A stretch of DNA of 38,490 nucleotides, taken from assembly GCF_900114285.1 (NCBI RefSeq), contig NZ_FOSN01000006.1, forward strand, positions 185,001 through 223,490, in the 5' to 3' direction. A program made the position numbers and the translations under genes. Positions 1 through 9,115 of the stretch are shown here, piece after piece; position 1 is the stretch's first letter, and the number at the start of each line of letters is the position of its first letter. The notes under the pieces were generated by a model that was not told the DNA's origin, did not search any database, and saw only the letters and a list, made by a program, of their open reading frames with translations. The DNA comes from Methylocapsa palsarum (GTDB taxonomy: Bacteria > Pseudomonadota > Alphaproteobacteria > Rhizobiales > Beijerinckiaceae).

Positions 1-336
1 AGCGTGCTTGTCCGCGCCACTGTTCCCAATCCGCGAGGAAGGTTGATCGACGGTCAATTGGTGAAAGTCTCGATTGAGGGCAACGCGCCGGCAGAAAAGA
101 TTCTTGTTCCACAAGCCTCGCTCATCGCCGATCAACAGGGCGTTTACGTTTTTATTGTCGAGGACGGCAAGGCTTCCGTGCGGAGACTCAAAATCGGCGG
201 CGAGAGCGGGGCGAGCGTCATCGTCGACTCAGGGCTCGATGGCGGCGAGCAGATCGTCGTCGAAGGCATGGAGGCGCTGCGTCCAGGAGCGCCGGTGACC
301 GCCTCGCCGGCGGCGAAAACGCCCGGACGGAGCTGA
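1..336 (+). CDS. RND efflux membrane fusion protein (HlyD/AcrA family), C-terminal part
   Basis: The gene runs in from the left edge, so only the last 111 codons are present and the true start is outside the window. The fragment carries the closing beta-barrel and membrane-proximal part of a periplasmic adaptor: a segment like '[19 protein letters not shown]', then '[18 protein letters not shown]', then a V/G-rich tail ending in '[11 protein letters not shown]'. This is the usual C-terminal layout of AcrA/MexA-type adaptors, which link an inner-membrane RND pump to an outer-membrane channel. The stop codon is four bases before the pump gene, so the two are co-transcribed. Substrate cannot be read from this fragment. 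Confidence 0.9.
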   Translation, partial: SVLVRATVPNPRGRLIDGQLVKVSIEGNAPAEKILVPQASLIADQQGVYVFIVEDGKASVRRLKIGGESGASVIVDSGLDGGEQIVVEGMEALRPGAPVTASPAAKTPGRS

Positions 337-340
337 ACTC

Positions 341-3300
341 GTGATCTCCTCCGTTTTCGTCGACCGGCCAAGACTCGCCATAGTCATTGCGCTGGTGACG
401 CTCATCGCCGGTCTTGTGTCGCTGCTCGTGATTCCGGTCGCGCAATATCCCGACATCGTCCCGCCTCAGGTTTCGGTTTCGACCGTCTATCCGGGCGGTT
501 CCGCCGCGGTCGTCGAATCGACCATCGCGCAGCCGCTCGAAAGTCAGATCGTCGGCGTCGACAAGGCGATCTATATGAAGAGCGTCAGCGGCAACGACGG
601 CAGCTATTCGCTGCTCGTGTCGTTCGAACTCGGAACCAATCCGGACATCAACGCGGTCAATGTCAACAACAGGGTGCAAGTCGCCCTGTCGAAACTTCCA
701 GAGGATGTCCAGCGTCAGGGCGTGAAAGTCAAGAAGCAGTCATCCGCTCTCCTCGGCGTCATCGCGGTTTATTCGCCAAAGCGCACGCACGACCAGCTGT
801 TCATCTCCAATTACGCGACGATCAACCTCGTCGACGACATCAAAAGCACCCCCGGCGTCGGCGACGCGATGTTGTTTGGTCCTCAGGATTACGCCATGAG
901 GATCTGGGTCCAGACTGACCGGCTGACCGGACTTGGCCTCACCTCGGCCGATGTGATCCAGGCGATCAAGAGTCAGAATGTGCAGGCCGCCGTAGGGCGC
1001 ATCGGCGCGCGGCCGGTGTCCGACGATACGCAATTACAGCTCAACATCCAGACCAAGGGCCGATTGTCGTCGATCGAGGATTTCAACAAGATCATCATCC
1101 GCACCAACGCGGACGGCTCGGTGCTCCGGCTCTCCGATATCGCCCGCATCGAACTCGGGGCGGCGAACCTTGATCGCGACACGCGCCTCAATGGCGCGCC
1201 GGCGAGCCTCATCGGCATTTATCAAGCGCCCGGCGCCAACGCCCTGCGGACGCTGGCTGCGGTCAAGCAACGCCTCGCCGACGCCGCCAAGGTTTTCCCC
1301 GAAGATCTCGAGTGGAAAGTCACCTACGATCCGACGACGTTCGTCTCGGCGACCATCGAGGTCGTCAAGCACACGCTGCTCGAGGCCTTCGCCCTCGTGG
1401 TGCTTGTCGTCTTCCTGTTTCTCGGCAATCTGCGCGCGACGCTTATCCCGACCATCGCCGTGCCGGTGAGCCTCATCGGAACCTTCATCGTTCTGAACGC
1501 TATCGGCTATTCCGCCAACACGGTTTCGCTGCTCGCAATGGTGCTTGCGATCGGCATCGTCGTCGACGACGCCATCGTCGTCGTCGAGGCGGTCGAGGCC
1601 AAAATGGAAGAAAACCCCGAGCTGACGCCGGCGGACGCGACCAAGGCGGCGATGGGCGAGATCACGGCGCCGATCATCGCCATCACGCTGGTGCTGCTTT
1701 CCGTGTTCGTGCCGGTGGCGTTCCTGTCGGGGATCACCGGCGAATTGTTCCGGCAGTTCGCTGTCACCGTCGCGGTGTCGATGTTCCTCTCGGCGATCAA
1801 CGCCCTGACGCTTTCGCCCGCGCTTTGCGCCTTGTTGCTGAAGCCGCATCATGGCCCCCGCCGAGGCCTGCTCGGTGTGGTCATGCGCGCGATCGACGCT
1901 GTCCGCGACGCGTATGGCGCGACGGTGGCCCGGCTGGTGCGAATCTCCATCATTGGGCTCGGCATGGTCGCCGTTTCGATCTTCGGCGTCGCGGTCCTGA
2001 ACAAGATCACGCCGACCGGATTCCTGCCCGAAGAGGATCAGGGCGCCTTCTTCGTCGTCGTGCAAACTCCGGACGGAGCCTCGGTCGGGCGCACCGGCGA
2101 AGCCGTCGCCAAGGTCGAGGATCTTCTGAAGCAGGAGACGGCGATTTCCGACTATTCATCGATCGTCGGCCTCAATTTCATCGACAATTATTCGCAGCCC
2201 AACGCGGCTTTCCTGATCGTCTCTCTGAAACCTTTCGACGAACGCGAGGATAAGGCGGATTCCGCCTCCGCCATCATAGCGAGGCTTGGACCGAAATTGG
2301 CCGGGGTCAAAGGCGCGCGCGCGATACCGCTTGGTCTTCCGCCGATCATCGGGCTTGGCAGTGGCGGCGGTTTCGCCTACGTCCTGCGCGCGCTCAACAG
2401 CAGCGATCCCAAGTCCTTGTCCCAGGCGCTTCGCGGCCTTCTTGTCGCCGCCAATCAGGATCCGCGACTGTCACGCGTGTTCAGCACCTTCTCGGCCAGC
2501 AATCCCTCGATCTATCTCGACATCGATCGCGACAAGGCGCAGATCCTCGGCGTCGACATCAACGACATCTTCCAGGCGATGCAGACTTCGCTCGGAGGCA
2601 TGTACGTCAATGACATCAATCTGTTCGGCCGGACCTGGCAGGTTCAGGTGCAGGCCGAGGCGGCCGACAGAAATTCGATCGACGATATCGACCGCATCAA
2701 CGTTCGCAGCAAGGACGGTCAGATGATCGCGCTCCGCAGCCTCGTGGAGCCAAAAATCGTCATCGGTCCGCAGGCGCTGATTCGTTACAACAACCGCCTC
2801 GCCGTCACCGTGCAGGGCGCTCCCGCTCCAGGCGTTTCGTCGGGTCAGGCGTTGAACGCGATGGAGAGCGTCGCCGCCAAGGCGCTGCCTCCAGGCTATG
2901 GGGGAGAATGGACGGACATATCGTTTCAGGAAAAACGCTCCGAGGGGCAGATGCCGGTCATCCTCGGCTTCGCTCTGCTGTTCGCCTTCCTCTTCCTCGT
3001 CGCCCTATATGAAAGCTGGACCATTCCGGTGCCGGTGCTTCTCTCCGTCACGGTGGGAATTCTGGGCGCCTTCGCCGCCATCGTCGCGGCGCGGCTGACG
3101 CTCGATCTCTACGGGCAGATCGGCATGATCGTGCTGATTGGCCTCGCCGCCAAGAACGGCATCCTCATCACCGAATTCGCCAAGGAACGGCGCGAGCGCG
3201 GCGTGCCCCTGCTCGAGGCCGCGACCGAGGGCGCGCGGCTGAGGTTCCGCCCGGTCATGATGACCTCGTTCGCGTTCATTCTTGGCCTTGTCCCCCTCGT

Positions 3301-3484
3301 CTTCGGAACCGGCGCGGCGATGCTCGCGCGCCGCAACGTTTCGACGCCCGTGTTCGGCGGCATGATCGCCGCCTCGTTTATCGGAATTTTTGCGATTCCG
3401 CTCCTGTATGTGACCTTCCAGGGCATGCGCGAAAAATTGAAGAGCGGTTTTACGAAAAAGGCGTCCGCCGCTCCGGAATCGTGA
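341..3484 (+). CDS. RND multidrug efflux pump, AcrB/MexB (HAE1) type
   Basis: A 1047-residue inner-membrane pump, the normal length for HAE1 RND transporters that export hydrophobic or amphiphilic compounds through a tripartite complex using the proton gradient. The start is GTG at 341, with GGAG eight bases upstream. The N-terminus '[18 protein letters not shown]' is the typical first transmembrane helix. The proton-relay aspartate pair is in '[15 protein letters not shown]', and the relay lysine in '[14 protein letters not shown]' near the C-terminus. Two large periplasmic loops follow helices 1 and 7. The gene lies directly behind the adaptor gene, and no outer-membrane channel gene follows. 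Family assignment is secure; drug range is unknown. Confidence 0.96.
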   Translation: MISSVFVDRPRLAIVIALVTLIAGLVSLLVIPVAQYPDIVPPQVSVSTVYPGGSAAVVESTIAQPLESQIVGVDKAIYMKSVSGNDGSYSLLVSFELGTNPDINAVNVNNRVQVALSKLPEDVQRQGVKVKKQSSALLGVIAVYSPKRTHDQLFISNYATINLVDDIKSTPGVGDAMLFGPQDYAMRIWVQTDRLTGLGLTSADVIQAIKSQNVQAAVGRIGARPVSDDTQLQLNIQTKGRLSSIEDFNKIIIRTNADGSVLRLSDIARIELGAANLDRDTRLNGAPASLIGIYQAPGANALRTLAAVKQRLADAAKVFPEDLEWKVTYDPTTFVSATIEVVKHTLLEAFALVVLVVFLFLGNLRATLIPTIAVPVSLIGTFIVLNAIGYSANTVSLLAMVLAIGIVVDDAIVVVEAVEAKMEENPELTPADATKAAMGEITAPIIAITLVLLSVFVPVAFLSGITGELFRQFAVTVAVSMFLSAINALTLSPALCALLLKPHHGPRRGLLGVVMRAIDAVRDAYGATVARLVRISIIGLGMVAVSIFGVAVLNKITPTGFLPEEDQGAFFVVVQTPDGASVGRTGEAVAKVEDLLKQETAISDYSSIVGLNFIDNYSQPNAAFLIVSLKPFDEREDKADSASAIIARLGPKLAGVKGARAIPLGLPPIIGLGSGGGFAYVLRALNSSDPKSLSQALRGLLVAANQDPRLSRVFSTFSASNPSIYLDIDRDKAQILGVDINDIFQAMQTSLGGMYVNDINLFGRTWQVQVQAEAADRNSIDDIDRINVRSKDGQMIALRSLVEPKIVIGPQALIRYNNRLAVTVQGAPAPGVSSGQALNAMESVAAKALPPGYGGEWTDISFQEKRSEGQMPVILGFALLFAFLFLVALYESWTIPVPVLLSVTVGILGAFAAIVAARLTLDLYGQIGMIVLIGLAAKNGILITEFAKERRERGVPLLEAATEGARLRFRPVMMTSFAFILGLVPLVFGTGAAMLARRNVSTPVFGGMIAASFIGIFAIPLLYVTFQGMREKLKSGFTKKASAAPES

Positions 3485-3492
3485 GTTCCTAA

Positions 3493-3607
3493 GAGCATAT
3501 TTCGATCGGAGTGAATCAATCCAATCGACAACACTATGCTCAGGCTTTTGACTCTGAAGCGATTTCTCATCGATCGCATGACTTCATGCGATCGGAAAGC
3601 GCTCTAA
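3493..3607. repeat. Dispersed 115-bp intergenic repeat, copy A (two hairpins)
   Basis: This 115-bp block recurs at 27363-27477 with 105 identical positions and no indels (hand alignment). It holds an 11-bp perfect inverted repeat, CGATCGCATGA / TCATGCGATCG, separated by two bases. A weaker dyad lies at the left side (GAGCATAT ... TATGCTC). It sits between the convergent pump and SulP genes. Its right end supplies the last seven sense codons (LERFPIA) and the TGA of the SulP gene. The shape resembles short palindromic intergenic repeats of Hyphomicrobiales genomes. It may act as a bidirectional transcription end or stabilise mRNA ends, which is inference. Confidence 0.85.
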
Positions 3608-5395
3608 AGGCGAGGAAGCCGCTTTCGGGTCCGGCGGCCCTTCATGCGCCGCGGCAATCGCCTTGTGAAGGGTCCAAAAAATATATTGTTCGCCCAGCAC
3701 GGCGGTGATGCCGTGGCGATCCAGGTCGGAGCGGAGATATTCGCTGACCCGGGCGAAGATGGGCCGCACTCCCTTGCTCCGGAGTTCGGTGATCAGATCG
3801 CGCAGCGACCGGGCGGCGGAATAGTCGAGATTCGTGATGGCGGTGGCGTCAATCACGAACCAGCGGACGGGCGCCGGCGCGTGTTCGACAAGGGCGCGCA
3901 CCTCGTCGCCGAACCGGTTGTCGTTTGCATAAAATAGATCCGAGGCGAAACGATAGACGATCAGCCCCGGTTCGGTCTCCGACCCCGGCGTCGCGGGCTC
4001 GGGCGACCATTGCCCGTCCGGCAGCCTCGTCAGCACGTTTGAATGGGGATGGTAACTGTTCCGCACATGGCGGAGGAGGGAGAGGGCGATCGCCGTCAGG
4101 ATGCCCTGCTCAACGCCGATCACAACGACCGAGGCGGCCGTGAAGACCGCGAGCAGAAACTCGCCCGGACTTTCGCTGCGGATCGCGCGAAGGCTCCGAA
4201 CGTCGATCATCCCGATCGCGATGGTGAACACGATGCTGGCCAGCACGCAGCGAGGCAGATATTGCAGCGGACCAGTAAGATAAAGCAACACCAGCGCCGC
4301 TATTCCCGCGAAGGCGAGCTGCGCAACCTGACTGCGCGCTCCCGCGCTTTCCGCCATGGCGGTCTGGGTCGGGCTGCCGTTGACGACGAAGGTTCCGCTG
4401 AGCGCGGCGGCGGCGTTCGCGGCCGCCAGCCCCAGAATGTCTGCGTTGGCGTCGGCGCGTTCGTGGTTCTGCACGGCGAACACGCGCGAGGTGGCGGAGC
4501 TTTGCGCGATAATCATCACAAAACAGGACGCGGCCACAGGAAAGGTCGCAAGGGTCTCGTCCCAACTGACCTGAGGAAACCCGATCGACGGAAGGCCGCC
4601 CGGAACCGGACCAATCACCGCGAGTCCATGCGCGCTGAAATGAAACCTGGCGCTCGCCGCAATCGTTGCGATGACCGCGACCAGCGCCACGGGAAAGCGC
4701 GGGGCGCGTCGGCGCCCCAGCATGATTGCGCCGACGACGAGCGCCGAGAGCCCAAGGGCCTGAAGATTGGTCCCGTGCAGGCCCTTGATAATCTCCTCCG
4801 CCTGAACGAGCGTCCGGCGGGACGTCGAGGCGATGCCGAGCATATCGCCGAACATGGCGACCCCGACCTGAACGCCGACGCCGGTCAGAAACCCCGTTAG
4901 CACCGTCCGGGACAGAAAGTCCGCGAGGAATCCCAATTTGAAGATCCTCGCGAGCAGCAGCAGTCCCGCGGTCAGCATCGCCACCATCCCGACGAGGGCC
5001 ATGTATTTTTCGCTGAGCGGGGGCGCCATCTGGGACAGTGAACCCGAAAAAATAGCAGCTGTCGCCGAATCCGCCGCCACCACGAGATGACGCGACGAAC
5101 CGAACAATGCGAAGGCGACGAGCGGCAGCAGCACCGTATAGAGGCCGGTGACGACAGGAGTTCCTGCGATGCGGGTGTAACCGAGCACCTGGGGAATGTT
5201 CATCGACGCCAGCGTGACGCCCGCAAGAGCGTCGCGCGCCGCCTGTTTCGGGCTGAAAGGCCGCAGGCCCTGGAACAAGGCCTGGAAAATCTTCAAGCGG
5301 ATCACGAGGCTGGATCTCCGCGGATTGAGGCTCGGCCGCGCATCAATAGCGCCCTCGTCCGCTGCGTTCTTTGTTGCTAACGGATTCCCGGCCAT
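3584..5395 (-). CDS. SulP-family anion transporter with C-terminal STAS domain
   Basis: A 603-residue inner-membrane transporter of the SLC26/SulP family, which moves sulfate, bicarbonate or other anions. It has the standard order: a cytoplasmic N-terminus, the SulP signature ('DALAGVTLASMNIPQVLGY'), about a dozen hydrophobic segments, then a STAS domain from about residue 480. The STAS phosphosite region reads 'NLDYSAARSL' instead of the common D-S/T-S-G. I chose the ATG at 5395; an in-frame TTG lies two codons upstream and neither has a strong ribosome-binding site. The final codons are contributed by the dispersed repeat (copy A), so the C-terminal LERFPIA is probably not ancestral. Substrate cannot be told from sequence; neighbours give no clue. 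Confidence 0.93.
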   Translation of the reverse strand: MAGNPLATKNAADEGAIDARPSLNPRRSSLVIRLKIFQALFQGLRPFSPKQAARDALAGVTLASMNIPQVLGYTRIAGTPVVTGLYTVLLPLVAFALFGSSRHLVVAADSATAAIFSGSLSQMAPPLSEKYMALVGMVAMLTAGLLLLARIFKLGFLADFLSRTVLTGFLTGVGVQVGVAMFGDMLGIASTSRRTLVQAEEIIKGLHGTNLQALGLSALVVGAIMLGRRRAPRFPVALVAVIATIAASARFHFSAHGLAVIGPVPGGLPSIGFPQVSWDETLATFPVAASCFVMIIAQSSATSRVFAVQNHERADANADILGLAAANAAAALSGTFVVNGSPTQTAMAESAGARSQVAQLAFAGIAALVLLYLTGPLQYLPRCVLASIVFTIAIGMIDVRSLRAIRSESPGEFLLAVFTAASVVVIGVEQGILTAIALSLLRHVRNSYHPHSNVLTRLPDGQWSPEPATPGSETEPGLIVYRFASDLFYANDNRFGDEVRALVEHAPAPVRWFVIDATAITNLDYSAARSLRDLITELRSKGVRPIFARVSEYLRSDLDRHGITAVLGEQYIFWTLHKAIAAAHEGPPDPKAASSPLERFPIA

Positions 5396-5414
5396 TGGCA
5401 AAGAGCAAGTGGCC

Positions 5415-5443
5415 TTGGCGTCAGCATTGGCTTCGAATATGCT
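5415..5443 (+). promoter_or_regulatory. Candidate sigma-70-type promoter for the glycan/E1 cluster
   Basis: TTGGCG (5415-5420) and TATGCT (5438-5443) are spaced by exactly 17 bases in the divergent gap between the SulP gene and the first gene of the plus-strand cluster. The -10 element ends 27 bases before the GTG at 5471. Hexamers match consensus only partly, so this is a candidate. Confidence 0.35.
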
Positions 5444-5470
5444 TGGCGGTCGTACGATCTGGAGGCGTTG

Positions 5471-6268
5471 GTGGCGCGGTTAGCGATTTTTGCCAAGGGC
5501 AACCTCGACGTCAAGAACTCGCTTCATTCCTATGTCCAGGGCGATAAGGTTCTCTGGAACGGAATCAATGAAATCGTCCGGCGCCTGTATCCTGGCGCGG
5601 CAGTCCATGTTCAGCACGAGACGTGGACGCGATCGGACGCGCTTTTGATGTCGGACGGCGTTGTGCCCGCCGAAATCGAATCGCGGAGCCTTTCCCTGGG
5701 CTCCTATACGGCGGCGGCGCAGTTTAGCCAGAAGCTTTTCGCGGTGGAGTGCGCTGCTATTGTGCTTTCCATCCAGACCGACCTGACGACGTCTCTGTTG
5801 CGTCGCCGGGGCTGCGGCTATTTTTTTTATCCCAACCAATCAAAGACGTGGTCTTCTGACGACAGGAATTGGATGCGCGAAAATTTCGAGCGTCTTGGTC
5901 CGCTGACGCCTGAAGAATCCCTGCAAAATTATTTTCAGATCGTCGAGAAGATCCGGCGGAGGACGCAGGCCCCCATTCTCGTCTATAATGTTTCGGCCGT
6001 TGTCCCAGGGGAAGATGTTCACTGCTATGAAGGCATGGAGGAGAGCTTCGCCACGAGAATCCGCCGTTTCAATCTTGGATTGGTGGAACTGTCGGAGCGC
6101 ACCGGAATAGATATTATTGACGTTGATCGGATTGTCGCGCGCGCCGGCGCCGACAAACTCAAAAGCGACGCGCTCCACCTGACGGCCGAGGGATACGAAC
6201 TGATCGCGCAAGAAGTTGTTCGCGTGCTCGACGATCATGGCTGTTTTCCGCCGGCGCGGGCGATGTGA
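5471..6268 (+). CDS. SGNH/GDSL-hydrolase-like protein 1
   Basis: A 265-residue protein without signal peptide. The GTG at 5471 is chosen because GGAGG sits five bases upstream. The N-terminal strand runs into 'AKGNLDVKNSLHSY', where an SGNH hydrolase would carry its first block, but no canonical GDS is present. The C-terminal third has a helix with 'FNLGLVELSERTGIDIIDVDR', then Asp233 and His236 in 'SDALHLTAEGY', the classic D-x-x-H block V. The fold assignment is reasonable; activity (esterase, acyltransferase or none) is open. It is the first gene of the plus-strand unit and its TGA overlaps the ATG of the glycosyltransferase by one base. Two further proteins in this cluster share the C-terminal pattern. 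Confidence 0.8.
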   Translation: MARLAIFAKGNLDVKNSLHSYVQGDKVLWNGINEIVRRLYPGAAVHVQHETWTRSDALLMSDGVVPAEIESRSLSLGSYTAAAQFSQKLFAVECAAIVLSIQTDLTTSLLRRRGCGYFFYPNQSKTWSSDDRNWMRENFERLGPLTPEESLQNYFQIVEKIRRRTQAPILVYNVSAVVPGEDVHCYEGMEESFATRIRRFNLGLVELSERTGIDIIDVDRIVARAGADKLKSDALHLTAEGYELIAQEVVRVLDDHGCFPPARAM

Positions 6269-7296
6269 TGCGGGTCAGCGTCGTGATCCGCTCGAAGGAT
6301 GAGGCCGACCGCCTCCGCCTGACGTTGCATTCCCTTTCTTGTCAAACGACGCCAGCAGAAATTGTCGTCGTCAACGACGGCTCCAGCGACCACACCCGCG
6401 AGGTGATCGAGGAGGCGGCCAAAAGCGCGCCCCTCGCCGTGGCGCATCACCGGGCGCCGCGCGGGCGGTCCGCCGCGGCGAATGCAGGCGTCGAAATCGC
6501 CAGTGGAGACATTGTCCTGTTTCTGGACGGCGATACGCTCGCGGCGCCCGATCTTGTGGCGCGCCACGCCAGTGTCCACGCCGAAGATGCGGAAATCGTC
6601 GGACGCGGCGAGACGCATCATCTCAGGGGAACCCGGTTTTTCCTCGATCCTGAGAAGGGAACGCCAAAGCCCGGCGAGGAAGCTCGCGTCGCACGGTTGT
6701 CGCCGGCGGAGATGACCAGGATGTGCGTCACTCGCGCGGAGATCCGTGAAAATTTCGCGGCGATCGATCTGCGGTCGCAGGCCGGAGTTTATCCGGGCGC
6801 AGGCGCTCGCGCTCTCTACGAGCTTGAAATGGACGCCTTGCGCCATCATCCGAATTGCGCCGTGCTGTGGGCGGCCGCCAGCGGCAGCAACATGTCCGTT
6901 CGCCGCGCCTCGTTCCTGCGTGAGGGCGGATTCAACGCAGGCGTCGATATCAACGAGCATAGGGAGTTGGCGTTGAGACTCACGCAGGCGGGCGCGCGGA
7001 TGACGGCTGTAGACGGCGCCCGTACATATCACCTCACTCACCGCGCCGGCTGGCGCGATCCGTTGAAGGATACAGGTTGGGAAGATGTTTTCTATCAGGC
7101 CCATCCGATCCCCGACGTCAAGCTGCTGGCGGTTTTGTGGGCGAGTTTGTCCGATGCGGCAGGCTTGCCCGCAAAATATCGGATATTCTCGCTTCCGGAA
7201 TTGGAAAAAGCCGCGCGTAGGGATTCAGGTTTTGATTGCGACGCCGCCCGGAGCCACATTCCGGGTTTTACAGGAAGCAACGCGTCGCCGACATAA
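6268..7296 (+). CDS. Glycosyltransferase family 2 protein
   Basis: A 342-residue GT-A fold enzyme that should transfer a sugar from a nucleotide donor. Start ATG at 6268 overlaps the previous stop as TGATG, typical of translational coupling; a GTG one codon upstream is possible. Visible motifs are 'VSVVIRSKDEADRL' at the N-terminus, 'VVVNDGSSDHT' (nucleotide binding), 'FLDGDTLAAPDLV' (the D-x-D-like metal site), and 'ASGSNMSVRRASFLREGGF' (acceptor region). There are no transmembrane segments, so it is a soluble or peripheral enzyme. The context (SDR on activated sugars, a second GT2) suggests assembly of a glycan or glycosylated small molecule. Donor and acceptor are unknown. Confidence 0.9.
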   Translation: MRVSVVIRSKDEADRLRLTLHSLSCQTTPAEIVVVNDGSSDHTREVIEEAAKSAPLAVAHHRAPRGRSAAANAGVEIASGDIVLFLDGDTLAAPDLVARHASVHAEDAEIVGRGETHHLRGTRFFLDPEKGTPKPGEEARVARLSPAEMTRMCVTRAEIRENFAAIDLRSQAGVYPGAGARALYELEMDALRHHPNCAVLWAAASGSNMSVRRASFLREGGFNAGVDINEHRELALRLTQAGARMTAVDGARTYHLTHRAGWRDPLKDTGWEDVFYQAHPIPDVKLLAVLWASLSDAAGLPAKYRIFSLPELEKAARRDSGFDCDAARSHIPGFTGSNASPT

Positions 7297-7341
7297 TTTC
7301 TTAATGACTATTCGAACATGCCTGCGGGCCTGGAGTCGATC

Positions 7342-8175
7342 GTGATTGCGTCATCGCCGGTTTTGGTTGAGGCTGTGGTTTCAGATACGGAGCGTCCGGG
7401 AGTGACGGCTGCTTTTGCGCGGCTTTCGGAATGTCTGCAAGAAACGACCGGCGCTCCCTTTACGGTGGAGTTGAAATTCGCCGACTCGTTGTCGGCTTGT
7501 GGATTGTCCGAACGGCCAACAGTCATTCTCGCCTCGCTCCTCGGCGAAATCGAGAACGGGGATAGCCTTGACGTTATACGGCGGCGCTGGACAGAGGCGT
7601 TTTCCGCGATCGCAAGGCGCGGCTTCCACATCTGCTTCGTCTGCACCATTTTTCGTCACGTCGCCGGCGCCGATGCGAACGCCGTCTATGCGACGCGCGA
7701 GCGAATTCGCCGGCTGAACCTCTTTTCCGCGGACCTGTCGCAGGAAACCGGCGTCAACGTCATCGATCTGGACCGGTCCTTCTCCCATCTGGGCGCGCGA
7801 GCGCTTGCGACAGATTTCCAGCTTGCAGGTCCGCACGCTTCGGCGGCCTTCGCCGACGCGATCGCTTCCGCGCTTCTCACGATTGGCCTCGATGACATCG
7901 TTCCGTTCGAAATTCTGGAGCGAGCCCTTGTCGCTCACAGCGAGCGAAAGGCGCAGCCGTCGGCGTCCCAGATATCCATGTCCGCCGATCTGCTGGGATA
8001 TGACGCGATTCAAAAGGACAAGCGGCGGCAGACGTTTTCCCGTGTGCCGGTCGCTCTCACGCCGACAACCGTCGGTCAGCTGCTCAGCGATCTGAGGCGT
8101 CGGCGCATTTCCTGGACTCTCGCCTCGCAGATCATTCTCAGAAAAGTGCGTCGGCTCCGTGGACGCCGGGCATGA
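7342..8175 (+). CDS. SGNH-hydrolase-like protein 2 (degenerate)
   Basis: A 277-residue soluble protein of no named function. I prefer GTG at 7342 because GGAG lies six bases before it; an in-frame ATG at 7318 has no ribosome-binding site and would add eight residues. The C-terminal half shows the same pattern as the SGNH-like proteins at 5471-6268 and 11362-12735: 'RLNLFSADLSQETGVNVIDLD' followed by a D...H region. Here the spacing is D-F-Q-L-A-G-P-H rather than D-x-x-H, so a normal catalytic pair is doubtful. The last 50 residues are basic (repeated Arg/Lys). It sits between the glycosyltransferase and the SDR on the same strand. Homology to the SGNH fold is inferred from shared pattern, not proven. 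Confidence 0.72.
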   Translation: MIASSPVLVEAVVSDTERPGVTAAFARLSECLQETTGAPFTVELKFADSLSACGLSERPTVILASLLGEIENGDSLDVIRRRWTEAFSAIARRGFHICFVCTIFRHVAGADANAVYATRERIRRLNLFSADLSQETGVNVIDLDRSFSHLGARALATDFQLAGPHASAAFADAIASALLTIGLDDIVPFEILERALVAHSERKAQPSASQISMSADLLGYDAIQKDKRRQTFSRVPVALTPTTVGQLLSDLRRRRISWTLASQIILRKVRRLRGRRA

Positions 8176-8221
8176 TTGCGCCGCGTCAGCGATATGCTCG
8201 CCGGATGAGACGCGAGGGACG

Positions 8222-9115
8222 ATGGTGACAAAACATTTGCCCACAGTTCTGATCACCGGCGCGTCCGGCATTCTCGGCCAGAAGCTTCGGCGTCATTTCT
8301 CGTCACTTGGATGGAGGCTGAAGTTGATCGACATCGACGACTTCGGCGACCCGGCTGTGATCAAGGCGGATCTTTCCGTCCGCGACGAAGCCTGGACGCG
8401 CCATTGCATCGGCGTCGACGCCATCATCCATCTTGCGGCGCAAACCCGTCCGGATGCGCCATGGGACGCGGTCGCCCGGAGCAATGTCGCCGCGACCCAA
8501 AATGTTTACGAAGCGGCGCGCCAGGGGCCCCGGAGGGTTGTGTTCGCCAGTTCGAACTGGGTGATGGCGGGCTATCGCTATCGCGACGGCAAATTAACGA
8601 CCGATTTGCCTCCGGCGCCGATCAATCCGTATGGCGTTTCAAAATTGATAGGGGAGAGCCTTGGCCGTTTCTATCATGAGCGCTGGGGGCTTTCCACGAT
8701 CTGCTTCCGGATCGGATATTGCCTTCCCGGCGAGAACCTCCCGGGACAGTGGATGGACCTTGGCTTCTGGGGGCAGCTTATGTGGCTGTCCGACCGCGAT
8801 CTGTGTCAGGCCATGGAGCGCGCGGTGTTGGTTGACGATGTTGGATTCGCCATTTTGAATCTGGTGAGCGACAATCCCGGCATGCGTTGGGACATCGACG
8901 CAACCCGAACGCTGATAGGCTATCGGCCGCTCGACGGAGCGATCCCTGTGTTGCCGCTTCGAACGCGGATGAGGGAGGCCATCGCATCGTTGGCGCGGCG
9001 AAACTTCTCTTTCGCCAACACGTGGCGCCCCCCCTATGAAGCTGTAGATTTCGCGGCGCCAGCGGATCTTTCGCAATCTTCTCCAGAACGGTGCGATCTC
9101 AATGGCCACAGATAA
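8222..9115 (+). CDS. NAD(P)-dependent sugar epimerase/dehydratase, uronate-dehydrogenase-like extended SDR
   Basis: A 297-residue extended short-chain dehydrogenase. The ATG at 8222 is chosen for GAGGGA five bases upstream. The Rossmann dinucleotide motif is Gly13-A-S-G-I-L-Gly19; 'IIHLAAQTRPD' follows, then 'ASSNWVMAGY' and the catalytic pair Tyr137-x3-Lys141 ('YGVSK'). The layout 'SSN...YGVSK...FRIG' is that of uronate dehydrogenase and related NDP-sugar or aldose enzymes. It would oxidise, epimerise or reduce a sugar that feeds the glycosyltransferases. The last 14 bases overlap the E1 alpha gene, tying it to the ThDP enzyme in one mRNA. The exact substrate is not readable. Confidence 0.85.
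   Translation: MVTKHLPTVLITGASGILGQKLRRHFSSLGWRLKLIDIDDFGDPAVIKADLSVRDEAWTRHCIGVDAIIHLAAQTRPDAPWDAVARSNVAATQNVYEAARQGPRRVVFASSNWVMAGYRYRDGKLTTDLPPAPINPYGVSKLIGESLGRFYHERWGLSTICFRIGYCLPGENLPGQWMDLGFWGQLMWLSDRDLCQAMERAVLVDDVGFAILNLVSDNPGMRWDIDATRTLIGYRPLDGAIPVLPLRTRMREAIASLARRNFSFANTWRPPYEAVDFAAPADLSQSSPERCDLNGHR

Noticed and set aside
1034-2253. Long frames inside the RND pump gene on both strands (1034-2065 minus, 1312-2253 plus)
   Set aside because: Charged low-complexity products, fully inside a conserved AcrB-type gene with intact motifs.
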